Positions 1 through 10,449 of a stretch of DNA of 64,000 nt are shown here, piece by piece (positions within the stretch are counted from its first letter, which is position 1; the number at the start of each line of letters is the position of its first letter). The stretch comes from Bemisia tabaci (taxonomy: Eukaryota; Arthropoda; Insecta; Hemiptera; Aleyrodidae): positions 22,403,883 through 22,467,882 of the forward strand of contig NC_092802.1 of assembly GCF_918797505.1 (NCBI RefSeq). The letters are read 5' to 3'. A program made the position numbers and the translations under genes. Below the pieces are notes generated by a model. It searched no databases, was not told where the DNA came from, and saw only the letters and a list, made by a program, of their open reading frames with translations.

Positions 1-1560
1 GTATCCGCACGATTTGCCTAGGATTTCAAGATAAGGCACCCTGCTTCCCTTTAAGTAGTGCACCGAATTTTTTCATTTCAATCTACCGATTAAATCTAAA
101 ATCTGATCCAATCAGAGCTGCATAGCTCTTGAATTTGTGTGTTATCCGTGTACGTATTTCCTGATTGTCCTACTAGAAGTGTGACTCCAGCCACAACCGT
201 GACCTGCTGACTTATTTCTTTGATCCAATCTCTAGTAAATGATGACTCAAATTCTGAAGCCATCATTTATTGAAACTAGTTCAAAGTTATTGCTCCAAAG
301 TATCGTCACTCTTCTCATACTGATGCAGAAGGAAGGAGATTCTTCGGTGAGTGCTCTGTGATCCAAGATTTTCAATTTGAGATAAGAATAAGGTTTTTAT
401 TGAGGCGTGTAACAATTTTTGGTCGTTGAACCACTTGTCATAATTGAGCTTTGGCGTTAGAGATGCATCAACTGTGGAAAGTGGCTCTGCCTGTGCAAAA
501 ATATCTTGTGACAGCAGTGAATGTTAGTAAATGCGCTTTACAGATAGACAGAGAGCTCCAGATTCCAATCTACCTGAATAATTAAATTCAGAAGGATTTT
601 TGAATTGAGTTCATATCGAATCTCAGTGGGAGAATAATATACAGTCTAAGCGAAAGAATATCAATGGTAAGGTTGGGTTTGTGTCTTAGGTTAGTGAAAT
701 GCAATGGCAGGTTCTGAAATCTTGTTTGTCAGTTGCTCTTTACATGAGTCACCTTTGAAAATCAAGTTTAAGAAAAACACACATAGGTAGGCAAACAGTG
801 GTAGGTAGCTTGCCAATTTTCTTCCTGTCTTGCTCATGGACTCGGAGAGCAGTCGGAAAGAGGGGTGAGAAACAGGATTTCAGCGCGTGTCTCTGGGAAT
901 GTGGAAATTCAAAATTTGTGAAGCGTCACCAGTTTGTTGAGATTGTCACCGTCCGTTGCCTCAAGAGGATTTAGACGCTTCTGCTTCAGCGATACATTGT
1001 TGACCTATCAATATCTGCTTATTTTGATCATGTCTTGAAGGAGGAATTCCCATAAGTATATCCCGATTAGTTATTTGTTTCACTACAATAATGGCAGACA
1101 TACAATCTTTACGACAGCATGGAGTGAAGGTGCGGTGCTTTATTGGATTAGCACTCCTACACTTTCAATGCCTATATCTACCTATTGTAAGATCATTAGA
1201 AGCTCAATCAACAACATGATGAATTTCTGCGCCTGCCATAAGTAATTATTTTTAACATGACTAAAATTTACCTATGGCAACTTTTCTGAGCTCAGAATAT
1301 AAGCTCGAGCATGATTTGGAGGGTTGTTGAGATTAGGTATTCATTCAATTTTAAAGATGAACGTAAAATGATTAAACATCTACTGTCATTTTTCCAACTG
1401 TTGCTCAGAAAGTCAGTAAAGGCTTTTCTAGTGAAGATGAAGCCTCCGCTTATATATTGTGGAAAAATTGAACATACACAGGATAAAAGAGAAATACCTA
1501 ATAATTTATTGAATCAATTCATAGTGGAAAAATGAAGTATAGCTTGTGAAAATGGCGCCA
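1..1560. other. AT-rich DNA, no gene recognised
   Basis: No recognisable protein, RNA gene or inverted repeat. The short open frame at 1311-1535 has no family resemblance or splice context that would support it. Confidence 0.6.
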
Positions 1561-1731
1561 ACATGAAATTCAAGTTCAATCGAAAATATGCGCATAAACA
1601 GCGCCAAAATCGGAAAGTTTGATTTCCCGCGAAAGTCGGGTTACAGCGCCCGCATAAACCCGACGGAGGAAACTTGCATTACAAACTCGGGTTTCGTGAA
1701 ACCCCGGTTTCGAGCCTCGCATAAACGTAGC
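1561..1731. repeat. GC-richer segment with three CGCATAAAC words
   Basis: The nonamer CGCATAAAC occurs three times within about 130 bases, in otherwise unrelated sequence. It abuts family A copy 1 and may be part of a longer variant of that element. Confidence 0.35.
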
Positions 1732-1908
1732 TATTCCGTTTGTTCCTTGCCGAACCCGTAATTCCCTGGTCCATTCCATATTATAATATTTGCAATCTGT
1801 GAAATTGTAATCTTCATTCCCGTTTGTGAAACTGTGGAGGCCTGAAATGCGGGAACCAATCAGAAATGGATTCACATTGTCTTGGCTCTCAGTATAAAGG
1901 GACTCTAG
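1732..1908. mobile_element. Family A MITE, right half (A1)
   Basis: This matches the right half of the complete copy at 54134-54447, including CCGTTTGTTCCTTGCCGAAC and the terminal inverted repeat ending AAAGGGACTCTAG. The left terminal repeat is missing, so the copy is truncated. Confidence 0.7.
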
Positions 1909-1916
1909 TCTGCACT

Positions 1917-2060
1917 ACCGCGCTATAAGGATGGATAAACGCCGTATGAACCTTCAGGCATTGCCAAATTTCAACTGATAAAACACGAATTTCCTGGTTT
2001 TATGAGTATATTTTTTCCAATTTTTTAGATAATGTTGTTCGCAATGGAGAATTTGCACAC
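1917..2060. mobile_element. Family B MITE, left part (B1)
   Basis: It starts with a diverged CCGCGCTATAAGGATGG and then the family signature AACGCCGTATGAACCTTCAG and GCCAAATTT. No right terminal repeat is visible. Confidence 0.6.
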
Positions 2061-2185
2061 AATTATTATAATGCTCCATCTGAAAGTGCCTAAAGGGCTG
2101 ATTTTGAAGTATTTTTTATAATTTTTTTCGGCTAAGGGAAAAAGTGTACAAACAGATTTAAAAGTGAGAAAATGCGCCGCCTGGT

Positions 2186-2432
2186 GACGTCATCATCAGC
2201 ATCAGGATTTTCCAGATTTTCCCGATTCTATCAGGATTTGAGGAAAAAGCGGTCGTAAAATCAGGATTTGAGAAAAGTCGGCCGTCCGATCGGATTTTTT
2301 TATCGAGCTATTTTTGTGAAGTTACATTCGCCTCGCGTGAAGTCAGGATTCGGAAAAATTATGAAACTAGGATATTTAGCAGTCAAAAATCAGGAAAAAT
2401 CAGGATTTCATCTACAGGATTTCCACACCCTG
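2186..2432. mobile_element. hAT-like element relic with reiterated TCAGGATTT (E6)
   Basis: The word CAGGATT is repeated many times between 2200 and 2425. The segment ends in CCACACCCTG, the complement of a hAT-type CAGGGTG terminus. No clear left terminus is visible. Confidence 0.45.
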
Positions 2433-2709
2433 TTCTCGTTGATTTTTCATCTAAGATTTTTGGCATTTCGCCGCTACGTGCCCACTCTACCGTTACGTAA
2501 CACAGCTTCAAACGCTCCCTTCCCTTTTACGCTCCCTTCCCTTTTACGCACCCTTCACGCGGGCTCAAAGTCCTGGGACTCGCCAGGGCGTTATACATTT
2601 CTTCTCAGATCTTAAGATCTCTTTTTTGAAAAAAGACGTTCTCCACCGTTATTTTCACCTGTGCCCTTCATATAAAATACCGTCATTCCCTTTCACAAAA
2701 TTAATTGCA

Positions 2710-3260
2710 ATGGACCACTTGACAAGGCACGAATTTCAGCATTCAGATACACGTTTCTTAACCAAAATTTCACCTAGAACATGATACGCACGACGAAAAT
2801 TACCGAAATCAACCCCCTACGAAGATATTTAATGATTCTTTATGCGTGAATTCAAACCACCCGCTCATGAAAACTCAATGCTCTGCGTGATTCACATCGC
2901 GCGCTAGACGTTATCATGACAGTCTCTGCGATATAAAAATCTCGCAACCTCAATCTTGACGCTTAGGCTCAGCTATAGCAAATTGCTTATAATTTGAACA
3001 ACGCATGGTGGGAAATGAACAGTGCTCGATTGAGAGGCTTGCTGAAACTGTGTAGTGCGCGATTTGACTCACGTAGAGCTTTGGGTTTCTTGTGAGCGGG
3101 CAGTTCAAATTCCTCGTGACCAATGTGAAATAAAAATGTTAATATCTTCGTTAGGAGTTGGTTTCAGTAATTTTCGTTGCGCGAGTCATGTTCTACGTAA
3201 AATTTTGGTTAAGAATCACGTATCAGGATCCTTTAACTCGTACCTTGTCTAGTGGTCCAT
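2710..3260. mobile_element. Family K inverted-repeat element, full copy (K1)
   Basis: It begins ATGGACCACTTGACAAGG and ends with the complement CCTTGTCTAGTGGTCCAT. The interior is itself a long diverged inverted repeat. It matches copies at 60399-60950 (opposite orientation) and 62091-62644. No coding potential is seen, so it is a non-autonomous DNA transposon. Confidence 0.8.
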
Positions 3261-3350
3261 TCTAAAATTATCATATCAGTTCGTCGACTTTCAAACGGAC
3301 TTGTTATTAAATTCCTAAATGAATCCGCAATCGTTAATGAGCAGAGACAT

Positions 3351-3428
3351 GCGGTGAGGATGGGGGCGGGCGGGGGTGATGGAGAGGAGATGAGGGTAGT
3401 TGTGGGGGTGGGGGGGGGGGGAGAGGCT
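3351..3428. repeat. G-rich tract
   Basis: Several runs of three or more G, including a run of about twelve G near 3410-3421, are separated by short spacers. The plus strand could form a G-quadruplex. Open frames across it are low-complexity. Confidence 0.6.
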
Positions 3429-3789
3429 GCATCCCGGATCGAAAACCATTTATAACTCACAAACAGTTGGTTGTTTTCATGCAGTTGCAGCCACAACATT
3501 TCACTCCGCCCGACCCTGACCTACATGAATATATTGAATCATACCCGAATTATTGATGACATGAAATACTACCGGAGGGCTCGAGAGATTTTCGATTTAG
3601 CCGATCATCCCTACGTGGAATTTTTGAGGAAATGCGGTGATGCAAGTCATGCATTCAAGTCGCCTCTACAGCGCTCCCGGGTGCTCTGAGACACCTAATA
3701 GCCATTCTTGTCTATCGATCCAGAGGTCATCTGGTAATTGGCATCTTGTAATTTCATCTTGAATGCCACCTATCCACGATTTTTCTGGA

Positions 3790-4110
3790 CGTCCCTCACG
3801 TCTCCTCCCAGCGGGCTGATTATCGAAATTGATGTACAAAGCGATAGACAAAGAAGACAAACCTCCTGAAGCACCACCTCTGTTGCAAAATAGTTGCTTG
3901 AAGCGCCGCGGCGCGGCGGGCGAGGGCGACCAGCGCATTGGCTCCTACAAACCTAACAGGGATACTTCACGCATTGCGCAATGCGTGAAGTATCCCTGTT
4001 AGGTTTGTAGGCGCCGGTGCGCCGCTCTGCGTTTGGCTCTAATATTTAAACTGGCGGAGTCAGCGTTTTTCAACTCAGGATTTTGAAATGTAGGATTTTG
4101 GAACTCAGGA
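3790..4110. mobile_element. Family Q repeat with central palindrome (Q1)
   Basis: Related to 18690-18925 and 39060-39390: all share a CAAATAGTTGCTTGAAG-like flank, a GC-rich GCGGCGGGCGAG stretch and the CCTACAAACCTAACAGGG palindrome arm. Element ends are not certain. Confidence 0.6.
3944..4011. repeat. 68-bp perfect palindrome
   Basis: Two 34-base arms meet at 3977/3978 with no spacer and no mismatch; one further mismatch lets it extend to 3940-4015. The arm begins CCTACAAACCTAACAGGG. A near-palindromic copy is at about 39187-39252 and a single arm at about 18796-18835. Confidence 0.9.
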
Positions 4111-4293
4111 TTTTGAAAAACGGGCTAAAATATAACATGCACTTGGACCAAGTCACTGTTTCTTATTGACGAAAGAATTAACCGAAAAACACGAGGAATT
4201 GAACCGGGAACTAAATGGAAATTGCATACCCTAAGGCTACTTTTTAGATTTTATCACGAAAATCTCAAATTTCCGTACCTTATAACAGAACAT

Positions 4294-4739
4294 CACGGAA
4301 AAAACGAGCTTAGGGTTGGGACCTACATGTTAGTGCTGGACACTAACGAGGGTTAGGTCAAATGGAGCCACCAAGTCAGAGGAGTGCTGGGCACTAAACA
4401 GCTCGAGGCTGGGTCACTAAGGAAGAAGTAGTGTCAAGCCCTAAAGTGACTTTGGAGCGAGCGTATAATATGAAGCGCCTCCGCCGGGGATCGAACTCGA
4501 GTTGCGCCGGTGGAAGACCAGCGCGTTACCACCAGGCTATGGAGACTCCGACGTCTTAAGGGTGAATTTACACCTGTTAAGCGCAACTACGTCTCGCGGC
4601 ATCTGATTAGCACTACTCATGTTCAGTGCCCACCTGTACTGCCTTCCGGTGTTGAGCTGTACAGCGCTTAGACGCCAGCCCTCAACTACTCCCCACTAAA
4701 CGGCCAGTAGTGCTCAACACTAGTCTTGTTTTTTCCGTG
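4294..4739. mobile_element. Inverted-repeat element with CACGGAAAAAA ends (W4)
   Basis: Starts CACGGAAAAAACGAGCTTAG and ends with the complement CTTGTTTTTTCCGTG, flanked by AT on both sides. Inside are repeated AGTGCTGGGCACTAA-like words and a tRNA-like segment. It splits a hAT-like element whose right end is at 4831. Confidence 0.65.
4474..4551 (-). pseudogene. tRNA-like segment
   Basis: On the minus strand there are good pol III boxes: box A TAGCCTGGTGG (4529-4539) and box B GTTCGATCCC (around 4487-4497). The acceptor arms 4540-4546 and 4477-4483 pair at six of seven positions and the T arm at four of five. The D and anticodon arms fold poorly. I read it as a tRNA relic carried by the element, not a working tRNA. 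Confidence 0.5.
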
Positions 4740-4831
4740 ATCCGTACCTTTCCCCGTGACTTCCGTGCAGACCTTCCAAAATCCGTACTTTTTCAGTATA
4801 TCCGTACTTTTTCCAAACAGTAGATACCCTG
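4740..4831. mobile_element. Right end of hAT-like element with CCGTACTTTTTC words (E5)
   Basis: ATCCGTACTTTTTC-type words recur three to four times, and the segment ends AGTAGATACCCTG, a hAT-type terminus. Similar words lie just left of W4 (TTTCCGTACCTT), so the host was split by W4. Confidence 0.5.
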
Positions 4832-5436
4832 ATTTAAAAAGTTTAAGAGGGAATACTGGTAACTTTCTTCTAAAATGAATATTTTATGGAGGAATTTCGG
4901 CAACATTTGATTGTTTAGAGGGCCTTTTTTCTTGGAACGGCGGAGTACAAATCGGACAGCTTTTTCTAAAAGCGAAAGTCAAAGAGTCGGAAAGCTCATA
5001 AAAGTCGCTTCGAACGGCCATGAGGTAAGAATAAAAGGAGAAAGATATTCTTACAGGAAAAAAATTTGCCCGGAGGAATCTTTTTTTAATCGGCTGTTTT
5101 TGCCCCGAGGCAAGCGTCGAGAACTCGGAAAGAGAGTTAGAAGGATAATGGGCAAATAAAAGACCGGCCCTTGGGGTCAAGAAGAAAATATTGGATTGGA
5201 GTGAGCCGAACCCTGAGCAGAGAGAGGATAAGATGAAGCGTTGTAGATTATTCTTGGTTTCTGTTCCATGAATTTTATTCGGTCGGTGACTGCTAGTCGA
5301 AAATGGGTCTGTGCTCTACAAGAAACCGCGACAAATGAACAGGTTACGACAGGACATACCACTGAAAAATGGGTGAAAGTGCGAAACAAGGTTAAAATAT
5401 TGAAACACTAAAAAGGCAAGGCGTTTCGGGCCCAAA
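4832..5436. other. No feature recognised
   Basis: Two overlapping open frames on opposite strands (4884-5180) mirror each other and show no family resemblance. Nothing else is visible. Confidence 0.5.
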
Positions 5437-5590
5437 AGCGGATCCAAAAATTTGACAACATCGGATTTCCTGCATTTAAGCCTATGTTGAATAATCGATT
5501 CTTGTCGGAGCAATTGGACCCTTCAATAATCGATACATTTCCATAGGTTTGAACGGGGGAAAACAATGTTGCAAATTTGCTGGATCCGCA
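5437..5590. mobile_element. Family O MITE (O1)
   Basis: Ends GCGGATCCAAAAATTTG and CAAATTTGCTGGATCCGC are inverted; the core has ATAATCGATTCTTG and AATCGATACATTTCC. Related to 7294-7452 and 30025-30181. Confidence 0.65.
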
Positions 5591-5689
5591 ATTTTCGGGC
5601 CGTCATAGGAGCATTTTTAATTTCAAAAAATTAAAAAAATAAAAAAAACAAAAGTTGACAGATGAAATGAGACAAAATGAGTGACAGAC

Positions 5690-5940
5690 GAAGGCGCCCC
5701 AAGTTGCGATTTGATAAGAGAATGTATTGCGAGTCTATCGCCGTGGTTTTATTGCGATATTATCGAATACAAATTTGTGATAAAGTACGATTCAATAGCA
5801 CAAGTTTGCAATAAAATTGTGATTTTATTGACGGCGGTTCATCGCAATATTATCGAACAAAAAGTAGTGATGAATTGGGATCAAATTTCAATTTTATAGG
5901 ACGCGATTTTAAAAAGATAAAATCGCGACAAGATTGATGA
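5690..5940. repeat. Array of degenerate GCGATAAAATCGC words (R1)
   Basis: Starts near CCCCAAGTTGCGATTTG and then repeats words such as TTGCGATATTATCG, TTGTGATTTTATTG and GATAAAATCGCG. The same design is at 49966-50300. Open frames here follow the repeat period and are not credible genes. Confidence 0.6.
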
Positions 5941-6512
5941 TAATTGAGGTGTTGGACGTGCAGGGAGGGGCATTCTTAGTTGCAGTGTTTCTGAACTTTC
6001 ATAGTACTAATTTTCATTTTAGGTGAAATTATTGAGTGAATTTTCTAAAACTTCACGTTTCCAGCCGTGGGATCAGCCCGCAGAGTCTGCCTACTGAAAG
6101 GGTGAACTTTTCACAACGTGCGTGACAGTGCGTTCCTGGAATTCTATTTTCTGTAACTCATTACTCCGATTTTGTCACCATCAATAGCTTTACGGACATG
6201 CACCGGTTAAATAAAATATTTCCCCCGGGGAGTTGAAAAATACCATCAAAAGGTTGGGGGGAAAAACGCATACACACGACGACAAGACAGTGGAAGATGC
6301 GTTATTCTTAAAACAACGCGGCTGAGTAAGGTTCAAATTAGGGTCATTTCATTCAGACAGCCTTGCGTCGGAACTGTTAAACGAGTAGTTGGTAAATCGA
6401 GCTCTTTGCATGTGGGCACAAAATTAACAACAAAAGCCTCGTCCAGGGTGAAAAATGTTCACGACGTGTGAGCATTCACCTGACTCGAATTTTCTAATGA
6501 GATGGGTCACGC
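5941..6512. other. No feature recognised
   Basis: Unremarkable AT-rich sequence without open frames or inverted repeats that I can identify. Confidence 0.5.
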
Positions 6513-6516
6513 TATT

Positions 6517-6768
6517 CTGCCGTCCTAAGGAAGAGCGCCGTATGAACCTCCAGGCGTTGCCAAATTTCCTCTGATAAAATACGAATTTATAGGGGAAATA
6601 GTAAATATTATTCCTCTAATTTTTCAGACTATTTTGTTGGCAATCCGATCTAAAATTTCTGAAAAGTTGAAGAAAAATATACATAAATTTCGTCAAAAAT
6701 ACATATATTATCAGGGGAAATTTGGCAACTCTCGAAAGCTTATACGGCGTTTTTCCTCAGCACGGCAG
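6517..6768. mobile_element. Family B MITE, full copy (B2)
   Basis: Inverted ends CTGCCGTCCTAAGGAAGAGC and TTTTTCCTCAGCACGGCAG, flanked by the 4-base direct repeat TATT (6513-6516, 6769-6772). Subterminal GTTGCCAAATTTCC is also inverted. About 252 bp, non-coding. Confidence 0.85.
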
Positions 6769-6819
6769 TATTGGCTGTGGTGTCTCTGGCTGTGAAGATC
6801 AAGCTCACCTAACTATCGG

Positions 6820-6983
6820 TGACGTGGCATGCTTTGTGATATATCGATTGATCTGCCATTTGAATCTATGGAAAAGTATCGATAAACAGGTTGTTCGCAA
6901 CGAATACCTTAATGATCGATTCTTCACCATAGCTTCAAATGGGGACATATCGATAATCGATCATTCCCGCATCGCCTCTGCTG
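6820..6983. mobile_element. Family J hAT-like MITE (J1)
   Basis: 164 bp between perfect 8-base direct repeats ACTATCGG (6812-6819, 6984-6991). The core has CGATTGATCTGCCATTTGAA, GTTCGCAACGAA and GATCGATTCTTCACCATAG, as in the other J copies. The open frame through it recurs in other copies because the element recurs. Confidence 0.85.
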
Positions 6984-7129
6984 ACTATCGGGAAAAGCTT
7001 CACTTGTACTTGACGAAGCTTTTACGGGCTTTATTTATAGATCAACTGCATACTGGCGATAAAGTAGAGAAATTTGTATCTCAAATGTAGTGTTTTCAAA
7101 TGGTTGCGCCTATTTTTGCTTTTTTGGGG

Positions 7130-7252
7130 TGCACGGAAAAAGATTGATTTCTGATTTAACAATTAAATTGTTTAACAATAAGTCCGGCATGCTTCAAATG
7201 TACATTTTACAATAAATTAACATTTTTTTATTGTAAAATCTACATTGATTCA
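7130..7252. mobile_element. Truncated CACGGAAAAA element (W1)
   Basis: Starts GCACGGAAAAAGATTG and contains TTTTATTGTAAAATCTAC, which is shared with the intact foldback at 40402-40630. Confidence 0.5.
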
Positions 7253-7293
7253 TGTCGGAAACTTTTTCCAGAAGTGGACACTTACAGTCCAGA

Positions 7294-7452
7294 CACTTAG
7301 ATCCAGAAATTTGGCAACGTTGTTTTTTCCTCATTTAAACATATGGAAATGTATCGTTTCTAGGAGGGGCCAGGTGCTCCAAAAAGAATCGATTATTCAA
7401 CACGGGAATCAATGGAAAAAATACAGTGTTGCCAAATTGCTGAATCCACCTC
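7294..7452. mobile_element. Family O MITE (O2)
   Basis: Ends CACTTAGATCCAGAAATTTG and CCAAATTGCTGAATCCACC are inverted; the core includes GAATCGATTATTCAACAC. Copies at 5437 and 30025. Confidence 0.6.
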
Positions 7453-8401
7453 TGATTTGTTTTAACTACAAAGTTATTAAATCTGTTAATTTTTTTTTAC
7501 CCCTGTAGATTCTGTTTGGATCTATATTCCTCTGATTCTAAGATTTTAAGTTCGAAATTTTAGACTTTAAAGATTTTCCTTTGATGACATTGTTTCTGTG
7601 GAAGGACGCACATTAAAAAAATCTCAATAAAGACTTTCACAAGTATCGGCATTTTTCAAATTGTTATTCATGTTTTTTTAAAATTTTCATAAGTTTAGGG
7701 GTACACTCTCCTCTGGACCCCCTTTAATTAGTTTTGTCCAATTCTTTTAAATTTTATAGGATGTGGTAAAAAAAGTGCTATTTGAGGCCAATGTTATCTC
7801 AGTTGCGTCGTGTAGTAATTTTGAACTTGTATGCTTCAAATCTACAAAAGGAAGATTAATGTGATTAATCCTGATTTTTTTTTATCCAATTCATTTTAAA
7901 TAACACTAGACTTCACCTTGCATCGAATCATTCGCGTTCCCTGAAATTTGGGTGCCTTGCAAATGAGGGTACAAGATGGGAGTGTCTCGCTCAATTAAAA
8001 GATCGTTGTTGAATGAACGACCTCCCAGACTTCCAGCTTTATGTAAATTCAATAGCAGAAAAATGGAAGAAACAGAAACCTCTCTCACTATGGTTGCCTC
8101 ATCCTCTGAAACTGAGAAAACGAGCAATGTCGGAACTTTAATGACTCAACTGAGTCTGCGATAGATTTAAAAAAAAAAATTCAATGGACGAAAAGTAAAG
8201 ATGTCAGGTCAGGAACTCATCTTCTAAGCTCAATTTCTACCTCCATTCCCATTATTAATTTTACTCCTCTCACTAACCTATTCAGTAAAAATAGCATATC
8301 TCAAATAGAAACCCTACATAAGTTCGTTATTTTAGCTTAGTACACAAACCTACTCCCTAGTGTTCTTCTCAGACCGAATGAATAACCCGAAAATCAAAAT
8401 A
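7453..8401. other. No feature recognised
   Basis: AT-rich DNA. Overlapping open frames on the two strands at 7906-8164 have no family resemblance. Confidence 0.5.
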
Positions 8402-8652
8402 CAGGGTTGCCACAGAATTAAAAAAATTAAATTTCCTGACACATTTTGGTGAAATTCCCTGACAAGTGAACGAGTGCCTGATCGTTAAAAAGACATAGTT
8501 AGAAATAGTTTTCAGGAGAAAATTGTTGTTTGAAACGTCAAGCCCACTAGAAAAAGCAAATAAAGATGACTGGACGATTTTTCCCTGACATTTTCGTCAT
8601 TTTCCCTGACATTTCCAGATTTTCCCGGTATTCCCTGACTGCGGCAACCCTG
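8402..8652. mobile_element. hAT-like MITE with CCCTGACATTTTC words (E3)
   Basis: Ends CAGGGTTGCCACAG and TGCGGCAACCCTG are inverted hAT-type termini. Variants of TTCCCTGACATTTTC recur at both ends. Flanking 8-mers do not match, so the duplication has eroded or ends differ slightly. Confidence 0.7.
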
Positions 8653-9114
8653 CTAAACAGAGGTGATCGCACTTCCCGACGGAGCGCCTACATTCGGTCG
8701 GGAGAAACACAAATGTACACGGGTCTAAAATGACAAACGCGCGATATAATTTGAATGGTACATCCGTCGTTTTCACGAGCGAGTCCGAATTTAAATCGAA
8801 AGAGACTAACCCTATCGTTCATGGGCCCTGAAACCGCTTGGAATACATGCACGCCAGGATCCATATCCCGATGGAGATGACTCGTTTCGATTTAAATACA
8901 TCCAAATGTAGTTCCCGAGGAATAATCGGTATTAATGTGAAGAGTATGGGGACAGGGAAAGGAGCTTTTAAAAGGGCGGAAAATTCCTCAAATTTACGGA
9001 TTACAGGGCAGACCCTCTTCCTGCGTTCGTAATCCTCTCTGAGCCGGGCCTCCTTGCTCGCTATTCATTTTCCCGCCCACTCATCCGGGCATATCTGCGA
9101 TACGGACCCATCAT
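8653..9114. other. No feature recognised
   Basis: Mixed-composition sequence with one short open frame (8838-9032) lacking any recognisable domain. Confidence 0.45.
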
Positions 9115-9118
9115 AATG

Positions 9119-9729
9119 CTGCCGTGCTGAGGAAAAACGTCGTATGAACATTCGAGAGTTGCCAAATTTCCTTCGATAAAATTCTTATTTTTGAGGAAAG
9201 TTGTGAATATTTTCTCGAGATATTTTACAAGAACTTAAGGCAAAATTGCGAACCAAATGGAGATGTTGCATGTGTGAGGAATTTGCGATTTGACTGTTGA
9301 TTCTTAAGTAAAAGTTCGCGAGAAACACGATGGTGCCACTGGTTTTCTCTAAAATCAACTCCTAAGCTCAAAAAAGCTCTCAAGTTGAGGCCAAAATGTA
9401 GGGAATATCCCACGCTATCCTGAGAGTCCACTTCTACATCGAAACAAACTCTCCATGCAAAGATAGGGAGCAAATACATTAGCAGTGATGCCGTGTTTTC
9501 ACTTCCAGAGTCCCTAAATAAAGTGGCAGCCCTGTCAATGTATTTTGCTCCCTCTCTTTGCATGGAGAGTTTGTCTTGACAAAGAGGTGTACTCTCAGAA
9601 TAGCAACATCTCCATTATCTGACAAATTGGAAGAAAAATATTTAAAAGTTTTCCCGAAAATTCGTGGTTTACTTTAGGAAATTTGGCAACGCCTGAGGGT
9701 TCATACGGCGTTCTTCCTTAGCACGGCAG
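9119..9729. mobile_element. Family B MITE interrupted by family C (B3)
   Basis: Ends CTGCCGTGCTGAGGAAAAAC and TTCTTCCTTAGCACGGCAG, flanked by the 4-base repeat AATG (9115-9118, 9730-9733). The extra length over other B copies is the family C insertion. Confidence 0.85.
9258..9616. mobile_element. Family C foldback element nested in B3
   Basis: Outer arms AATGGAGATGTTGC and GCAACATCTCCATT are inverted. Inner arms from GCTATCCTGAGAGTCC and AACTCTCCATGCAAAGA pair with their complements at 9548-9604. No coding content. Confidence 0.65.
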
Positions 9730-10049
9730 AATGTGAGGTCACGTATATTACGTTCGCGGTATATCAGGGGAAATTAATGTTTCAGATTGTCTCGGCCAGC
9801 TTCTGGGTAATTTTTGAGCGCTTTTAACTTTAACGTATGCATCATTACTCGGTTCATAACACCGTGAATAGATTTGATTAGCCTGTTTTGAAAAAGGTCC
9901 TATTCTTAAGGTAAGGGGATCCAAAATACAGCAAAAACTGAATTTAGTCGAGCATTTTTTCCAGTGCTCTCATTCCATGTCATTCATAAATTTCGGGATT
10001 CGGAACTTTTTTGTTCAAATGTCACCCACTCAATCAGCATCAAAAGTTC

Positions 10050-10190
10050 TGGGATTTTTTTTAGATTTTTTCAAAAGTTCCGAAAAGTTCGAAAGATCCG
10101 GAACATTTCGGAAATTTCAAAAGTTCCAGGAAAAATTAGAAAAATCTCAAAATTTCCGAGATTCGGTACTAGTTCCGGGAAATGGGAGCG
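10050..10190. repeat. Reiterated AAAGTTCCGGAAA words
   Basis: Variants of GTTCCGAAAAG, GATCCGGAACATTTCGG and AAGTTCCAGG are repeated over about 140 bases. Overlapping open frames on both strands follow this composition and are not credible genes. Confidence 0.5.
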
Positions 10191-10226
10191 CTGATTTTTC
10201 CAATCGAGCCCAAAATATTTCAGCTT

Positions 10227-10449
10227 TTCTGGGAAAAAAAGTCTCTTGGATCCAGAGCCTAGCCTCATAAAAAATTTAACAAGAAAAAATACTTTCGATT
10301 CAACCGGATTTTTTCTTGCACCGAGAGTAAAGCATTTTAATTTAAGCGGATTTTCTCTTGATTCAAACAAAATTCGGTTGTACCAAGAGTATTTTTTCTT
10401 TTCAATTTTATAAGAGTCAGCAAAAATCCTAATTCAGTGTTTTCCAGTG
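10227..10449. mobile_element. Family D MITE (D1)
   Basis: A diverged copy: TTGGATCCAGAGCC at the left, GATTCAACCGGATTTT and CCAAGAGTATTTTTTC inside, TTTTCCAGTG at the right. The whole element is nearly palindromic. Confidence 0.7.

Noticed and set aside
6722..7090. 122-residue frame, similar to frames at 11134, 30839 and 52349
   Set aside because: All lie on family J (and B) MITEs with target duplications; similarity comes from the transposon.
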